64,000 nucleotides of DNA from Sphaerulina vaccinii. Its lineage: Eukaryota > Ascomycota > Dothideomycetes > Mycosphaerellales > Mycosphaerellaceae. Shown one piece after another: positions 19,963 through 31,218 of this stretch. The notes beneath the pieces are model-generated. The model ran no database searches. It was not told the DNA's origin and was given only the letters and a program-made list of their open reading frames with translations. Position 1 is the stretch's first letter; each line of letters starts with the position of its first letter. The stretch is from assembly GCA_022570795.1 (NCBI GenBank), contig JAKUDP010000014.1:868001-932000 (forward strand), written 5' to 3'. The position numbers were made by a program, and so were the translations under genes.

Positions 19963-22424
19963 ATGGCACAACCTCTGCCGTCCAAAGAGCAAACGCTCTT
20001 TCGGCATCTGGTAAGCAGTAGCAGGCCAAAGGCATCTCCTCTTTCCCATGTCTCACTGAGCTTGAGCCTGCTAAGGCGACAAGCTCAAAGACAGGCCCCT
20101 CTGAGAGATGATTGTACTTGTTAGAGATATTTGCTAACCCTTCTACCTACTACTTGTAGGTGCAGAATTACGAATCGAAGCAGTACAAAAAGGGCCTGAA
20201 AGCTGCCGAGCAGATCTTGAAGAAGCACCCGAGCCATGGGGATACACAGGCGATGAAGGCGTTGATCCTGAACAACCAGGGCAAGTCAGATGAAGCGTTT
20301 GAATTGTGCAAGCTTGCACTGAAAAATGCCATGCGCTCACATGTCTGCTGGCATGTCTACGGCCTGCTATGGCGCAGCGTGAAGAACTACGAGGAGGCCA
20401 TCAAGGCTTACCGCTTTGCACTGCGACTGGACCCCGACAGCGTGCAGATACAGCGAGACTTGGCCTTCCTGCAGGTGCAGATGCGAGACTACCCAGGATT
20501 TGTGCAGAGCCGGAATCAGATGCTGCAGGCGAAGCCAGCTTTGAGGCAGAACTGGACAGCGCTGGCTGTGGCATTGCATCTGAATGGGGATCTGGACAAG
20601 GCCGAAGACGTTCTGAAAAAGTACGAAGAAACTCTGAAGCAGCCGCCGGCCAAGAGCGATATGGAGCATGCAGAAGCGTTGCTGTACAGGAACTCTATCA
20701 TTGCTGAGGCGGGTGATTACGAACGTGCGCTGCAACACCTCGAGTTGATTCAAAAGAATGCACTGGACAAGACTGCTGTCAAGGAAGCCAAGGCAGTATA
20801 TCTGCTCAAGCTAGGCCGAAACGAAGAGGCTGAAAAAGCGTACCGCGCATTACTCCAGAGGAACGTTGAGAAAAGGGCATATTACCAAGGTCTCGAGCAG
20901 GCGCTGGGACTGGATCGAACAAAGAGCGAGTATCAGGACAAATTGCTGGCTGTCTATCAGAGCTTCGCGGACAAAAGCTCGAGGATAGATGCTGCTCGAC
21001 GGATACCTCTGGACTTCCTACGTGGAGAAGCCTTTCGAAATCATGCAGATGCATATCTGCGCAGAGCATTCACCAAGGGTGTACCGAGCACTTTCGCAAA
21101 TGTGAAGCAGCTGTATGCTGACGAGGACAAACGCCGCACGATACAGGACCTCGTGGAGGGCTACCTCAAGGAGGAGCCACACGTCAACGGCGATGCCGAA
21201 GAGCACGAAGCAAATGGAACCATAAACGGCACATCCAAATCAAGCTCTAGCGACCGAGCTGCTACATGGTCACTGAGCGTGAACTACTTCCTTGCACAGC
21301 ACTACAATTACTACCTATCACGAGATCTCGGCAAAGCACAGCAGCACATTGAGAGGGCCATATCTCTAAACACGTCGAAGAGTGACTACACCTACCAAAT
21401 GACACAAGCTCGAATATTGAAGAACCAGGGCGATGTCGCAGCTGCATCTAAAGCGATGAATGCTGCACGAGAAATGGATCTTCGAGATAGATATATCAAC
21501 ACCAAGTGTGCCAAATATCAGCTCCGTAACGACGAGCACCAGACGGCAATCGATACCATGGGACTCTTCACAAGAAAGGAAGCGGTTGGTGGACCCCTTG
21601 GCGATCTCCTGGACATGCAGTGTGTATGGTACATTACTGAAGATGGCGAGTCTTATCTTCGCCAGGGCAACCTCGCACTAGCACTGAAGAGATTCAAGGC
21701 TGTGTATGACATATTCGAGGTCTGGACGGAGGACCAGTTCGACTTTCACACCTTTTCATTACGGAAAGGCATGATCCGCGCCTACATCGAGATGATCAGG
21801 TGGGAAGACAAGCTACGCGAACACCCATTCTTCACTCGTGCTGCCCTGTCAGCAATCAAAATATGTTGCATGCTGTTCGATCGTCCAGAGCTCGCAAAAG
21901 GTGGCGACGATTCGCAAAGCGAGGCCGATAAGAAGAAAGCAGCGAAGAAGGCCAGAAAGGAAGCCGAGAAGGCTGAAGCAGACAGGAAAGCAGCGGCTGC
22001 AAAGAAGGCGAACGCCAAAGGTGATGATGATGAGGCGACACGCAAAGAAGACAAGGATCCGCAAGGCACCGACGCACTCAAGCAGGCGGGTGAGAAACCG
22101 CTTGATGAGGCGATGAAGTACGTGACACCACTTTTGGAATTGAGTCCTCGCAACATTGATGCACAGGCTGCAGGGTTTGAGGTCTACATACGGCGGAGTA
22201 AGTGACATATATCCCCTTCGAGGTTAACAATTGACTGTACTGACTTTGGCGTAACAGAAAAGTATCTACCTGCCCTACGCTGCCTGCTCGCAGTGCAGTC
22301 ATCCGACTCCGCACGCGCCCAAGAGCTATCGAGCCGCCTGAAGGTTGCTTTGGACAAATCGGAAGATTCTCTCCCCAAAGAGGCCCAACAGGCAATGGAG
22401 ACCTTGTTTCTATCGAAGCAGTAA
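19963..22424 (+). CDS. NAT1: N-terminal acetyltransferase A auxiliary subunit
   Basis: Ribosome-anchoring scaffold of the NatA complex (Nat1/NAA15) that shapes the Ard1 active site for Ser/Ala/Thr N-termini. Exons 19963-20010, 20160-22197 and 22258-22424 encode 750 residues; introns are 149 and 60 nt. The opening PLPSKEQTLFRHLVQNYESK joins KQYKKGLKAAEQILKKHPSHG, the family N-terminus. TPR repeats continue throughout (WHVYGLLWRSVKNYEEAIKA, then YRFALRLDP). A Lys/Glu/Ala-rich segment at about residues 610-680 is the usual basic linker, and a C-terminal helical block follows after intron 2. Confidence 0.95.
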
Positions 22425-22816
22425 TATCGAGGCCTATGTCCTGGATGTGTATACTAGACGCCAGCCACAAACTACGCCGACAAGAGGCTCGAAACCCAGA
22501 AGACACTTGGCGTATACGCCAGTCCTGCACAGTCAGGGGAGTGAGGTATCATGAATCGACTTCGTGGATGCCATGCCTAGGAGAACAACCATGCAACATG
22601 TTTATAGTGTCGCGTAGCGCTTCCCAAAAGTAGAGCATAAGCTTGCATTGGGTATCTAGATTTCATGCAATAGAGCCCTCTGTCGTCTGTCAACAAATCA
22701 TAGCCAGAGTCGCTTCAAGTTTTTCCCCTGTCATCGTCTCTGCTCCGCCACCCAGACTCACTGGCTGATCAGACCGAGTGACTTCGTGAAAACGTTTCGT
22801 TCCTCCGTCCCATCAC
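22425..22816. other. Convergent 3' intergenic region
   Basis: 392 bases between the NAT1 stop and the stop of the GNL3-like gene. No gene seen. Confidence 0.5.
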
Positions 22817-23755
22817 CTAAGCACCTGTGTCCATCGCCCCAGCAGTTGCAGTTGACTCGCCAAACAGACCCTCAATCCTGAACGGCTCTGCCATCTGACT
22901 CACAATCTGCACCTCGCCCTTTGATGTCGTAGCTGACGCCTTTTGCTGCTGTAGTGCTGGCAACTTCAGCCTCTGCTCTTGTAAATCGCTGAGAACAGTC
23001 AAGGCCGCAGCGTGCAAGTTCGGCACTCCACCACGACTCAGTCGTCCTCGCTTTCTAGCGACATCGACCAAGAATCTCGTTGTCACATCACTTCCTGCAG
23101 TGACGAGTGGAGGTAGCTGGTAGAATTCGAGTAGTTGTTGTACGCCATCCGGCGTCTTCTGAAGTCTTGCGAGAAGTCGATTCACAGGCTTGATCGGGTC
23201 GTCAAAGGCTTGCTGGGGAAGTTTCTTCTTCGTGGGCTCCGCTGTCTTGCTCTTGGCTGCAGATTTTGATTTTGATGAAATGGCCACTTCGTTCTCCGCG
23301 TCGTCGTCCTCCTCATCGTCCTCCTCGTCGTCCTCTTTCGTGTATGCTTGGGCTCTGTGCGAAGCCGATGCCACAAGCGCAGCCATAGGATTCAGATCCT
23401 CTCTCTCATCCATCTCGTCGTCCTCATGATCGTCCGAATCCTCCAAGTCCTCGTCAATTGGGATGTTGGGTGTAGTAGCATCAACTGCTCTGCCTTCTCT
23501 TTGCGCCTTGGCCAGCTCCCGCCTCCTCTCCTTCTCTTCTTCCTTTGTGCGCTTGCTCTCTTCAATCTCAGCCAGGATCTTGTCCTTGTACGGGAACAAG
23601 TTAGGAATTCCTGGATCCTTCTTCAGTCGTGAGCGCCATTGCGGATTCTTCTTCGCCTCTTTGCGGTCTTTGCGTTGCTTGTTCGCCGAATGCTTCTGGA
23701 TCTTGTGTCGCAGGCGGACTGACACGCGCTTTGACTGCGGCTTTCCGACCTTCAT
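22817..23755 (-). CDS. GNL3/Grn1-like protein lacking the GTPase domain
   Basis: Single exon of 312 residues; ATG 23755 (MKVGKPQSKRVS) is preferred because the upstream extension has no ATG. Residues ~1-75 match the nucleolar GNL3/Grn1 N-terminal domain: basic, with RLRHKIQKHSANKQRKDRKE, KKNPQWRSR and KKDPGIPNLFPYK. The C-terminus (LLARLQKTPDGVQQLLEFYQ, then DVARKRGRLSRGGVPNLHAA) resembles the part that follows the G domain in fungal Grn1/GNL3 GTPases. Between them, where a circularly permuted GTPase of ~170 residues belongs, there is only an acidic/Lys-rich linker. No NKxD, P-loop or DxPG motif exists anywhere in the product. A role in 60S ribosome biogenesis without GTP hydrolysis is inferred. 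Confidence 0.85.
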   Translation of the reverse strand: MKVGKPQSKRVSVRLRHKIQKHSANKQRKDRKEAKKNPQWRSRLKKDPGIPNLFPYKDKILAEIEESKRTKEEEKERRRELAKAQREGRAVDATTPNIPIDEDLEDSDDHEDDEMDEREDLNPMAALVASASHRAQAYTKEDDEEDDEEDDDAENEVAISSKSKSAAKSKTAEPTKKKLPQQAFDDPIKPVNRLLARLQKTPDGVQQLLEFYQLPPLVTAGSDVTTRFLVDVARKRGRLSRGGVPNLHAAALTVLSDLQEQRLKLPALQQQKASATTSKGEVQIVSQMAEPFRIEGLFGESTATAGAMDTGA

Positions 23756-24343
23756 CTTGTCGAGTGAGATATGGTGGAGTGTGGGAGATGTGGAATGCAA
23801 GTACAAGGGCCTCGAATCGTTCGAAGTTTTAGGTCGGCGTTAAGAACTATTTCAGGCCGACGTCTTGGCACGACATACAATTCTAGATTTGCAGCTCCCC
23901 AACTTCTTCCTTTTCTTCTCTATCTACAAAATGGACGGCTACGGTCGTCCATCATCACGGCTTTGCTACGGCAACATGCTGAGGGTCTTTCCATCTCACT
24001 GTGGGCTTCCTTCCGTTCCCGGCTGTGTATAGAGACGCGTTTCGTCTAAACATCAATCTCGAGAAGTCCACATCTCTCTTTGGATCGAGATTGCAAGGCG
24101 GTCGCTACAGCTCCTAGTACAGGGCACAACTGTGTTGATGGAACAGTCCTTGAGTGCGCTCCAATATCTCAACGTTTGTACTCTTGAGCAATTTGCTCAT
24201 TGGGTCATGACTTCGGAACATCTGACGAAGGTATCACAAATGTACACTCGGTCGGTCTAGTAGGCGAGGAGTTGGGTAGCGAAGAGGCTACATATCCAAG
24301 TCTTTCTGTGCTATGCTACAATTCTGGCGATGCTTCGCACGGT
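23756..24343. other. Intergenic, no gene seen
   Basis: 588 bases holding the promoter of the GNL3-like gene and the LEO1 3' UTR. No coding frame with support. Confidence 0.5.
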
Positions 24344-25981
24344 CTATTCTTCATCTTCGTCATCCACCACTCTACGGCGCTTGGTTCTCGCCTGAGGTAC
24401 ATCCTCATCAATTTCGCCCTCGGCGTCTTCATCTTCCCCAAGTCTCCCGTCCTCTCCAGTAGGTCGTGGGCGCTCTCGTTTGGGCGTTCTTTCCCGCGAC
24501 TCCTCAACGATACCATCATCTGGATCATCGTCGTCCTCCACAAGCTCCTCCTCGTCACTAGGCGCCACAAAGTCGTCCTCTTGGTCGTAGTCGTCCTCTC
24601 TATTGGTGAATCGTTTGTTGCCATAGTCCTCATCGTCGCTGTACTCACTATTCCTCCGCCTCCTAGGCTTCGCACGCGGCTTTCCAGCTTGTGCGCGACC
24701 ACGACCACCCTCCATTTCGTCATCCTCCAGCATGCCGACATTGAGACCACCATATCGACTCGAAGAAACCCCAGCACGACCAAGAGCTCGGTCTGTACGC
24801 AAGCGCTCACGTTCTTGAGCGTTCTCGCGCTTCTTTCTGTCTCGCATTGCCAATCGTTCTGCCTGTTCTGCCAGTCTTCGTTGCTCCTCTGGATCGACTT
24901 CTGTGACTTCCAGCTGACCGCTGGCACCGGCAACCTTTGTTGCATTGGCCGCTGAGGCAAGAGCTGCTTGCAGACGCTCAATTGCATCGTCCTCGGCATT
25001 CTCAGGTTGCTTGATTGTAAGACCGGCTGTAATCTTGTGTGTAACTCTCAAAGCTTCGGCGGCTTCTACAGGGGCCACAAGGTAGGTGAATGCATCTTTC
25101 TTCTGGTCATATCGCTCATCCGCGGACTGGCCTAGTCTCCCGCCTTTCTTCCCTCCGGTCATGCTCACCGGGGTTGGTCTGATGGGGTTTCGCTGTGGCG
25201 GTGCCAAAGGATTACCATCAATCTCATACTGTGTGTTAGGATCAGAGGCCAACTGCACGGTCAGCGAGCCATCTGACCACCTGTTGATGCGCGCATTCGA
25301 CTGTAATATGGAATGGTCGGAGGGCGAGTGCCGCCATCGCACTGTGGTGATGGCAGTATTGAAAGCAGAGAATGTCGAAGACGCAGGCTTCCTAGAATGG
25401 TGATCGGTTTTCGGGGGCTGGAACGTTGTGACTTGCCACGGCTCGGACTCAATGGACATGAATTCGGGAACCTTGAGAAGGTACATCTGCTTGTGTCAGT
25501 ATGGTCCGAACTGCTGCGATTCAGAAGTCCTACCTCGCCATCACTGGGCTCGGGCACAGGCTGTCGCGCGACCTCAACATCCATTGAAAGCATCTCATGG
25601 TCTTCAAACTGCTGCTGCTGTTCCTCGTCGTCCTGTTGTGCGCGATCGTCCCTGCCTTCATCGTCACCAGAATCGAGCTCTGCATCGTCCAATTGTCGTG
25701 AGCTGTGTATCGTCAGTCTCGAAGCTTGACTATTCCTACTTCCATGATCAGACGTACGCTTTTTTCTCCACATTCACAGCATCGTCTTCCTCCTCTTCAT
25801 CGCCAAAGAGATCATCACCTCCTTCCTCTTCTCCCTCTTCTGCCGCGCCTTTGCCTGATGACTCCGCATCGTCAGACGCTCCTAACCCATTGCCATTCAC
25901 ACCATTTGGCACTGTATCTACTACTGAGCTGTGCACCTCATTTGAGATTCCAGTGTCGCCAGGCGAACCATCTGTGGACAT
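24344..25981 (-). CDS. LEO1: PAF1 complex subunit Leo1
   Basis: Component of the RNA polymerase II-associated PAF1 complex in transcription elongation and histone modification. Exons 25981-25758, 25702-25534 and 25486-24344 (introns 55 and 47 nt) give 511 residues. The N-terminal ~130 residues are acidic and disordered. The folded Leo1 core starts at MYLLKVPEFMSIESEPW at the third exon and includes NARINRWSDGSLTVQL and the ALRVTHKITAGLTI strand. The tail is mixed acidic/basic and ends in RRRVVDDEDEE. The first exon start MSTDGSPGDTG was chosen as the only in-frame ATG joined by good splice sites. Confidence 0.93.
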
Positions 25982-26396
25982 CTTGTCGCGTAACGCGTGA
26001 AGGTGGAGGAAGTGAGAGAAGGTGGAGGAAGTGAGAGGCTGTGTCTTCAAGGGAGATCGAAGTCGGTAGATATCGCGCTGGGCCAAAATTATCCAATCGC
26101 CAGGCGAAGTGTAGACGAGGGCCGGCAGTGTCGAAAGGATGCAAGATGGAGTCTGTTGCGATGTTCGCGTTCAAGATCAGAATCTCAGAAGCACAAAGCA
26201 CAAAGCTCCTTCCCGCTGTGCAGCTGCCCGGGCCGTCTAGCTCCAACCTTATTCGCAGGGGCTTAAGTTCCCAAACAACATCAACCATACTCTCTCCTGG
26301 CTCGACGCTCGACTTCATCACATTGCCGATTCTCTCTTTCTTTTCCTCCCTCGTCTTGACGGCGATCGAGAGTCATTCCGGCAGCCGATTGAGAAC
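25982..26396. other. Divergent upstream region
   Basis: 415 bases upstream of LEO1 (minus) and the orphan gene (plus). A 17-base repeat unit (GTGGAGGAAGTGAGAGA-like) occurs twice near 26001-26035. No gene seen. Confidence 0.5.
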
Positions 26397-26761
26397 ATGT
26401 CGTCCTGGATGAACAACCTGTGAGTGATTAAGCTTTCTTCTATTCTGTCGGTGAAACTTGGACGAAGTTTGAGAGCCTGCATGGTGCGGAGCAAGGACAA
26501 CGTATCCGACTCTTCCACAACTACACACCTGTTCACCGTTGCCTGGAGTCCTACCTACTACCCATTGGCACGCCCCAAGCTCAGAAGTACAATACGGTTT
26601 TGGAGAGAGAGGAACCACGCAAGGCAGGTATGAACCATTCCTCCTCTTCCTTCCCAGAACGGACTTGGAATATGCCATTGGAAATCTCCAGGAGCTGGTT
26701 CTGCATTATCCATCATTTGGAAACCGGTCCGCTGTGTAGTGTCGACTTCTGTCGCCACTGA
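26397..26761 (+). CDS. Small orphan protein, tentative two-exon model
   Basis: ATG 26397 opens MSSWMNNL and is followed by a GTGAGT donor at 26420. Accepting at an AG just before 26476 restores a frame that reads LHGAEQGQRIRLFHNYTPVH, then RCLESYLLPIGTPQAQKYNT. It continues to a stop at 26761, or may splice again at GTATGA near 26630. The core has coding-like codon use and looks like a small conserved mitochondrial or membrane-associated protein, but I cannot name a family. No clear branch site lies in the intron. The acceptor and the 3' end are uncertain. Confidence 0.4.
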
Positions 26762-27203
26762 ACTGCTCCTTGCCGCACGATATATAAAGGCAGCATGGTA
26801 ACAGAAGATCCAGCTCGCCCTGCACAGAAAGGAGAAACACCATGGGATTCTTCATAGTCTCGCGAGGTCTGAGTCAAGATTTCACGGAAAACGCAGCTCC
26901 CAGCAGCGATCGAAGCACGAAAGGTGTCCAACTCACATGCAACACCATGAACCTCACATCAATCCGCACAATGAGACACGCAATGGACCTTACAATGGAC
27001 CTCACATACTCACATTCGAGTCACGGACGAGATCTTCCAATCAGGACACTCTATTCGAACTGGTGGCCTCAGACCTCACCTGCTGGAGTGAATGCGAAGT
27101 GAGCTTTCCGCAGTAGGCAGAAGTGAGGTTGTGAGAACTCAGTATATGTATATATACTGGACGGACTGGATACATTGCTTCGAGCACCAACTCTCCGATC
27201 ATC
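26762..27203. other. Intergenic, no gene seen
   Basis: 442 bases. A short frame at 26842-27102 contains tandem MDLT-type residues from a small local repeat (TGGACCT..ATGGACCT near 26990) and is not supported as a gene. Confidence 0.45.
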
Positions 27204-28447
27204 ATGGCGCCAACCATGACGAACGAAGAGGTTCCTGACCCGGACAAGATCCGACTAGCATGGCGGCCTGTGCGGGCACGTTGTTGCCCAGTGCCATCAC
27301 CACCGCCACCATCAATGCTTGAATACTTTTCGGGCGGCTTCAGAATGAGAAGGGACATTACTAACAATGATAACAGTCGCAACTTTGGTCGCCAGACCAA
27401 CCCTACGCGCTCAAGCCCCAACCAGCAGCCAAGCCGTACCAATACTTCGTCGCCGTCAGCAAACAGTCCATCATCACTCTACCCACCAAGTCTCCAGCAA
27501 GCACAAGCCCCACCATCACCTTCAGGTGCACCTGTCAACATGAATACTGGTGACCAGATGCAGCAATCTTCCCAGAATGGAAGAAAGCTGCCGATGTTCT
27601 TTCGCGAGGAGTACGTTGGATTCATTGTGAAGGGCAATTTCATGACATTGGCAGCAAAGCCAACTCTTGTCGAGGAAGGCGAGTGGCTTTCTCACCAAGG
27701 TAAGTCATGCTCGGAAAACACGATGCGCGAAACTCATTGACACGATATCATAGTGGTTGAGCAGAACCGCCTACTTAGTGGTATGGTGAAGATTGTGCAG
27801 ACCGAAGATCGCAGCAATGGCATAGGTCTCTGCAATGAGAAGACATGCCCAACTATGTCGGCAGGCAGGTGAGTAATAACCAGAGACCGTCACTTCCCAG
27901 AGCTCCACTTAACAATGCACTTAGCACCACCTACACTTGGATCGACACGAATCGCAATCCGATTCACCTCCCAGCAGCAACGTACATCAAGCATATCCAA
28001 ACATGGGTTGCTGGCAAGGTCCAGGACGAGTCCGTGTTTCCAACTGTCACGTTCCAATCGGCACCACCACTTCCGCAGCAAGGCGGCAACGAACCGAACT
28101 GGCTGGGCAAGGCATCCGGATTCCCATCGCGCTTTGAAGTCGAGATTAAGAACATGTACAAGCAGATGTTCCGCTGCTATGCCCACCTGTACTGGTCGCA
28201 CTGGTTGCAATTCTGGGACCTCAACGCCTACCGCGACCTCAACACTTGCTTCATGCATTTCGTCAATGTCGGTCGCATCTTTGGTCTGCTCTCTGAGAAG
28301 GACACCGAGCCGATGCAGCCATTGATCGACTTGTGGGTTCGCCGAGGCGACCTCCCGAGCCAGGACGGCGAGAACAAGACCGGAGCTGCAGACGCAGTCA
28401 AGACCCCAATTGCAGCAACAGCAGCAGCTCCTGCTCCGGTGGTCTGA
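27204..28447 (+). CDS. Mob1/phocein family kinase activator
   Basis: Mob proteins bind and activate NDR/LATS kinases in mitotic exit or polarity (Mob1-Dbf2, Mob2-Cbk1). Exons 27204-27699, 27754-27868 and 27925-28447 encode 377 residues; intron donors are GTAAGT and GTGAGT, introns 54 and 56 nt. The zinc site is complete: CNEKTC before PTMSAG, and H-L-Y-W-S-H in the helix after FEVEIKNMYKQMFRCYA. The YTWIDTNRNPIHLPAATYI block is family specific. The N-terminal ~120 residues are Ser/Pro/Gln-rich. An alternative start at 27315 (MLEYFSGGF) is possible. Whether it is the Mob1, Mob2 or a third fungal paralogue cannot be settled by eye. Confidence 0.88.
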
Positions 28448-28806
28448 ATCTATTGAGCTGGTTGCCGCCAGTGTCCATGGAGGACGCAATGCTCGCTTTC
28501 TCTACCAAGAAAGCTCAGGTAGCCCAGGAGGTTGTCAACGGACGGCAAAGATGGAGTCCTCAAGCAGAAGCATAAAGGACAGACCAAGGATGGGAAGTGA
28601 CGAAGAACGAGTCATGTTGAAACGACAGATAAGACTCGAAGAGGTCAAAGTGGACTTGCGTGCATCGATATTGCACATTGCGTACAACAGGGACACTGGT
28701 TGACGCCTGCTGTATGTTACAAGTCGAGCTTGAATGACCACAAACGGCTCAGTGCTGTTGCATGACGCATACCCTGCACTCATCTAACTGCACTTCCCGT
28801 CCTCAA
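28448..28806. other. Convergent 3' intergenic region
   Basis: 359 bases between the Mob gene and TRS65. No gene seen. Confidence 0.5.
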
Positions 28807-30453
28807 CTACTGCTCTAATGGTTCTTGAGCAATGATGTCTGGTAGTTCCTTGACATCGACCGTCTGCCTTGTATCAAGGTCAACGATGCGTAAAGTGCCC
28901 ATATCGAGCACACCCGATCGCAACGCCTTGAAAAACATATGGGCTTCGAAGCACGCGCCAGGAGGCAACGGCCCTATTTTCACGTCCGGATTGAGGTCAA
29001 GTATATCAGGAGGTCTGCTGCGTTCCAGTGGTGTTGCACGGAACACGCTGGCCACAATACCTGGCACATCGTTGTTTGATGTAATTGACTGCATAACCAG
29101 CCGGGGCTTTCGCGGCTGCGCCATCATGACGCCGAATCGTCTTGATCGTGAGGACCGGTTGTTGCAGTGCACCGATAGTTTGAATTCGGACGAGGCGTGC
29201 ACTATCGAGCCTCTGGTGAAGAGAAACGTTACTCCGCCTTCTGTAACTTCGTCCCTTCCTCGTGCGATGTCCATAGACGGTGTCCCCAAAGACTGGATGG
29301 AAAGTGATTTGTGATGTGAGGACACTGTCGCAGGGCGTGACCATCGATACAGCGGTCTTTGCCAAGTATGATTGAGGTCAACCTGTGCCTGCCAATCGAT
29401 GTCTAGGCTTACGTGTGATCCTTGATCGAGGATCACTTCAGCTTTGACAGAGATCGAAACCTGACTCTGCTCGCGTGGAGGAGGATTGCTGGTGACAACT
29501 TTGTACAGCAGAATAGTCTCGTCTCCGCCACACGTTTGAAGCGGTAAGTCTATGCGAGTGATATCTTCGACATAAGCACCAGGAATTGAGAGCTCTGCCT
29601 TCAATATTCGTATGCTACCAGCAATGATATGCGAGGCTTCCAAGTGTAGACTAGCGACTATTGCTTCTGGCAATGTAGAATAGCGAACTCTAGTGAAGAG
29701 AGCAGGAACCACTGGGAAAGCCCGTCGAGTCGCACCCCTGATCGATCTGACAGCATCCGCCGGAGTGGATGGCTTTGGTGCTACCTTCGTGATCTTAGAG
29801 TCTGACAAGTATAGGCTAGGCGCTTCCTGAGCACGGCCCAAGCGTAATGGCTCCAGCACATTCGCAGGTAAGGGCTCGAAGCTCGTCAAGTGCTGTTCTT
29901 TCGACCTGCGAGGAATTTCATGCTGCTGAGTGGAGATCGCCAATCTGGCTGTGAAGTAGATGGCTGGTCTCTGCAGTCGAGCGTGTGGTCGTGAGAGATG
30001 CAAATATGGTTCCCATACCACATAAGTGTGCTCTGTAGTCGTGATGATGTCCTTGAAGCCGCCAGCGGCTATAGTCTTGCTATTGAGATCATGCTTGCCA
30101 GAAGCAGAGGCAGTGTGACCGCTGCCTTGAGGCACAGCGTCCGTGGCATGTGCAGCTAGTATCAGGTCGAGCTGAGGCAATGTTTCGCGGACATTATCCT
30201 CGGTCGCTGAAGTCTTGAGAACCACGAGAAGGTGTGCGGATTCGTCTTCATTTCGTTCCTAGGTCTGAGTGAGCCATGGCAACGGCATTGGGTATGGAGT
30301 AGTACCAAAGAACAAATTACGCCTCGCTGGCACGCGGGATACTTCTGGAATCAGTGCTGCAATGTCGACGTCTTTCGTCCTGGGCAGTAGCACATCCAGA
30401 TGTGCATTCGCTAGTCCTTCGAAACACGATATGAGGTCCTTAGGCTGAGCCAT
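28807..30453 (-). CDS. TRS65: TRAPP complex subunit Trs65
   Basis: Fungal-specific subunit of the TRAPP tethering complex/Ypt GEF at the trans-Golgi. Exons 30453-30306 and 30245-28807 encode 528 residues. The apparent in-frame TAG between them lies inside a 60-nt intron: donor GTACTA at 30305, acceptor GAAG, joining RRNLFF to DESAHLLVVLKT, which restores the conserved FFDE segment. The C-terminus carries the family signature VKIGPLPPGACFEAHMFFKA followed by DLDTRQTVDV and ELPDIIA. Length is in the family range. It is head to head with MMS2 across 177 bp. Confidence 0.88.
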
Positions 30454-30630
30454 GGACGGCACTAGTGGAAACAAGAGGCATGTTTGGCGCAAATAGTGTC
30501 GCTTCCAATGTCTTGTTGTGATGGAAGTGGAGTGCCAAAACCTGAGGCAGCAACAAGTGGGGCGACTACTACATTCAGCTCGATGGTCTCTTCAAACGAC
30601 TGCTCAATCACAATCTTCGACAACACAAAC

Positions 30631-31218
30631 ATGGCTAAGGTGCCCAGAAACTTTCGGCTGCTCGAGGAACTGGAGAAGGGAGAGAAGGGTCTTGGAGCTG
30701 GTTCGGTTGGAGAATCTATGAGATGATGTCCACGATTGCTGATATGTGAACAGAGGCATGTTCCTACGGCCTGGACGAGGGCGATGATCTGCTCATGACA
30801 AACTGGAACGGTACAATTCTTGGTCCACCTCACGTGCGGAACTACCTCAACCATGACACTAATAGAACAAGCTGATGCAATGTGCAGAGTGTTCATGAGA
30901 ACCGCATCTACTCACTGAAGATCCACTGCGGCCCCAATTATCCAGACAATCCACCAGAAGTCACATTCATCAGCAAAGTCAATCTTCCAGGTGTAGACCA
31001 GCGAACAGGCAAGGTAATCTCAGAGAGTGTCGTGATATTGTGTGATTATGAACACTGAAGCTTACACTGCCTGGCAGGTCGAACTCACCAAACTTCCCAC
31101 GTTAAGTGTCTGGAAGCGTGACTTTACCATGGAGACCATTCTGATCGAGATACGCCGATACATGGCTGCACCAGCGAACAAGAAACTTCCACAACCAGCA
31201 GAAGGCACAAATTTCTAG
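30631..31218 (+). CDS. MMS2: Ubiquitin-conjugating enzyme variant Mms2
   Basis: Catalytically inactive E2 variant that pairs with Ubc13 to build K63-linked ubiquitin chains in error-free post-replication repair. Four exons (30631-30700, 30754-30833, 30888-31013, 31078-31218) give 138 residues. The N-terminus MAKVPRNFRLLEELEKGEKG, the GTILGPPHSVHENRIYSLKI fold core and YPDNPPEVTFISKVNLPGV are typical. No active-site Cys/HPN motif is present, as expected for a UEV. It ends KLPQPAEGTNF. Introns are 53, 54 and 64 nt; intron 1 uses a less common GTTCGG donor. Confidence 0.95.

Noticed and set aside
20306..20707. 133-codon frame inside NAT1
   Set aside because: Out-of-frame shadow of the TPR-coding exon; Arg/Ala-rich with no homology-like features.
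23190..23429. Frame with a run of nine or more serines on the plus strand
   Set aside because: Mirror image of the Glu/Asp-rich linker of the GNL3-like gene; no independent support.
24200..24955. 251-codon plus-strand frame with a membrane-like sequence
   Set aside because: It lies antisense to the LEO1 charged C-terminal region; acidic codons read as Leu/Val/Ser on the other strand, producing a false membrane protein.
30246..30305. Nonsense mutation making TRS65 a pseudogene
   Set aside because: A phase-consistent 60-nt intron removes the stop and restores the conserved FFDE segment.
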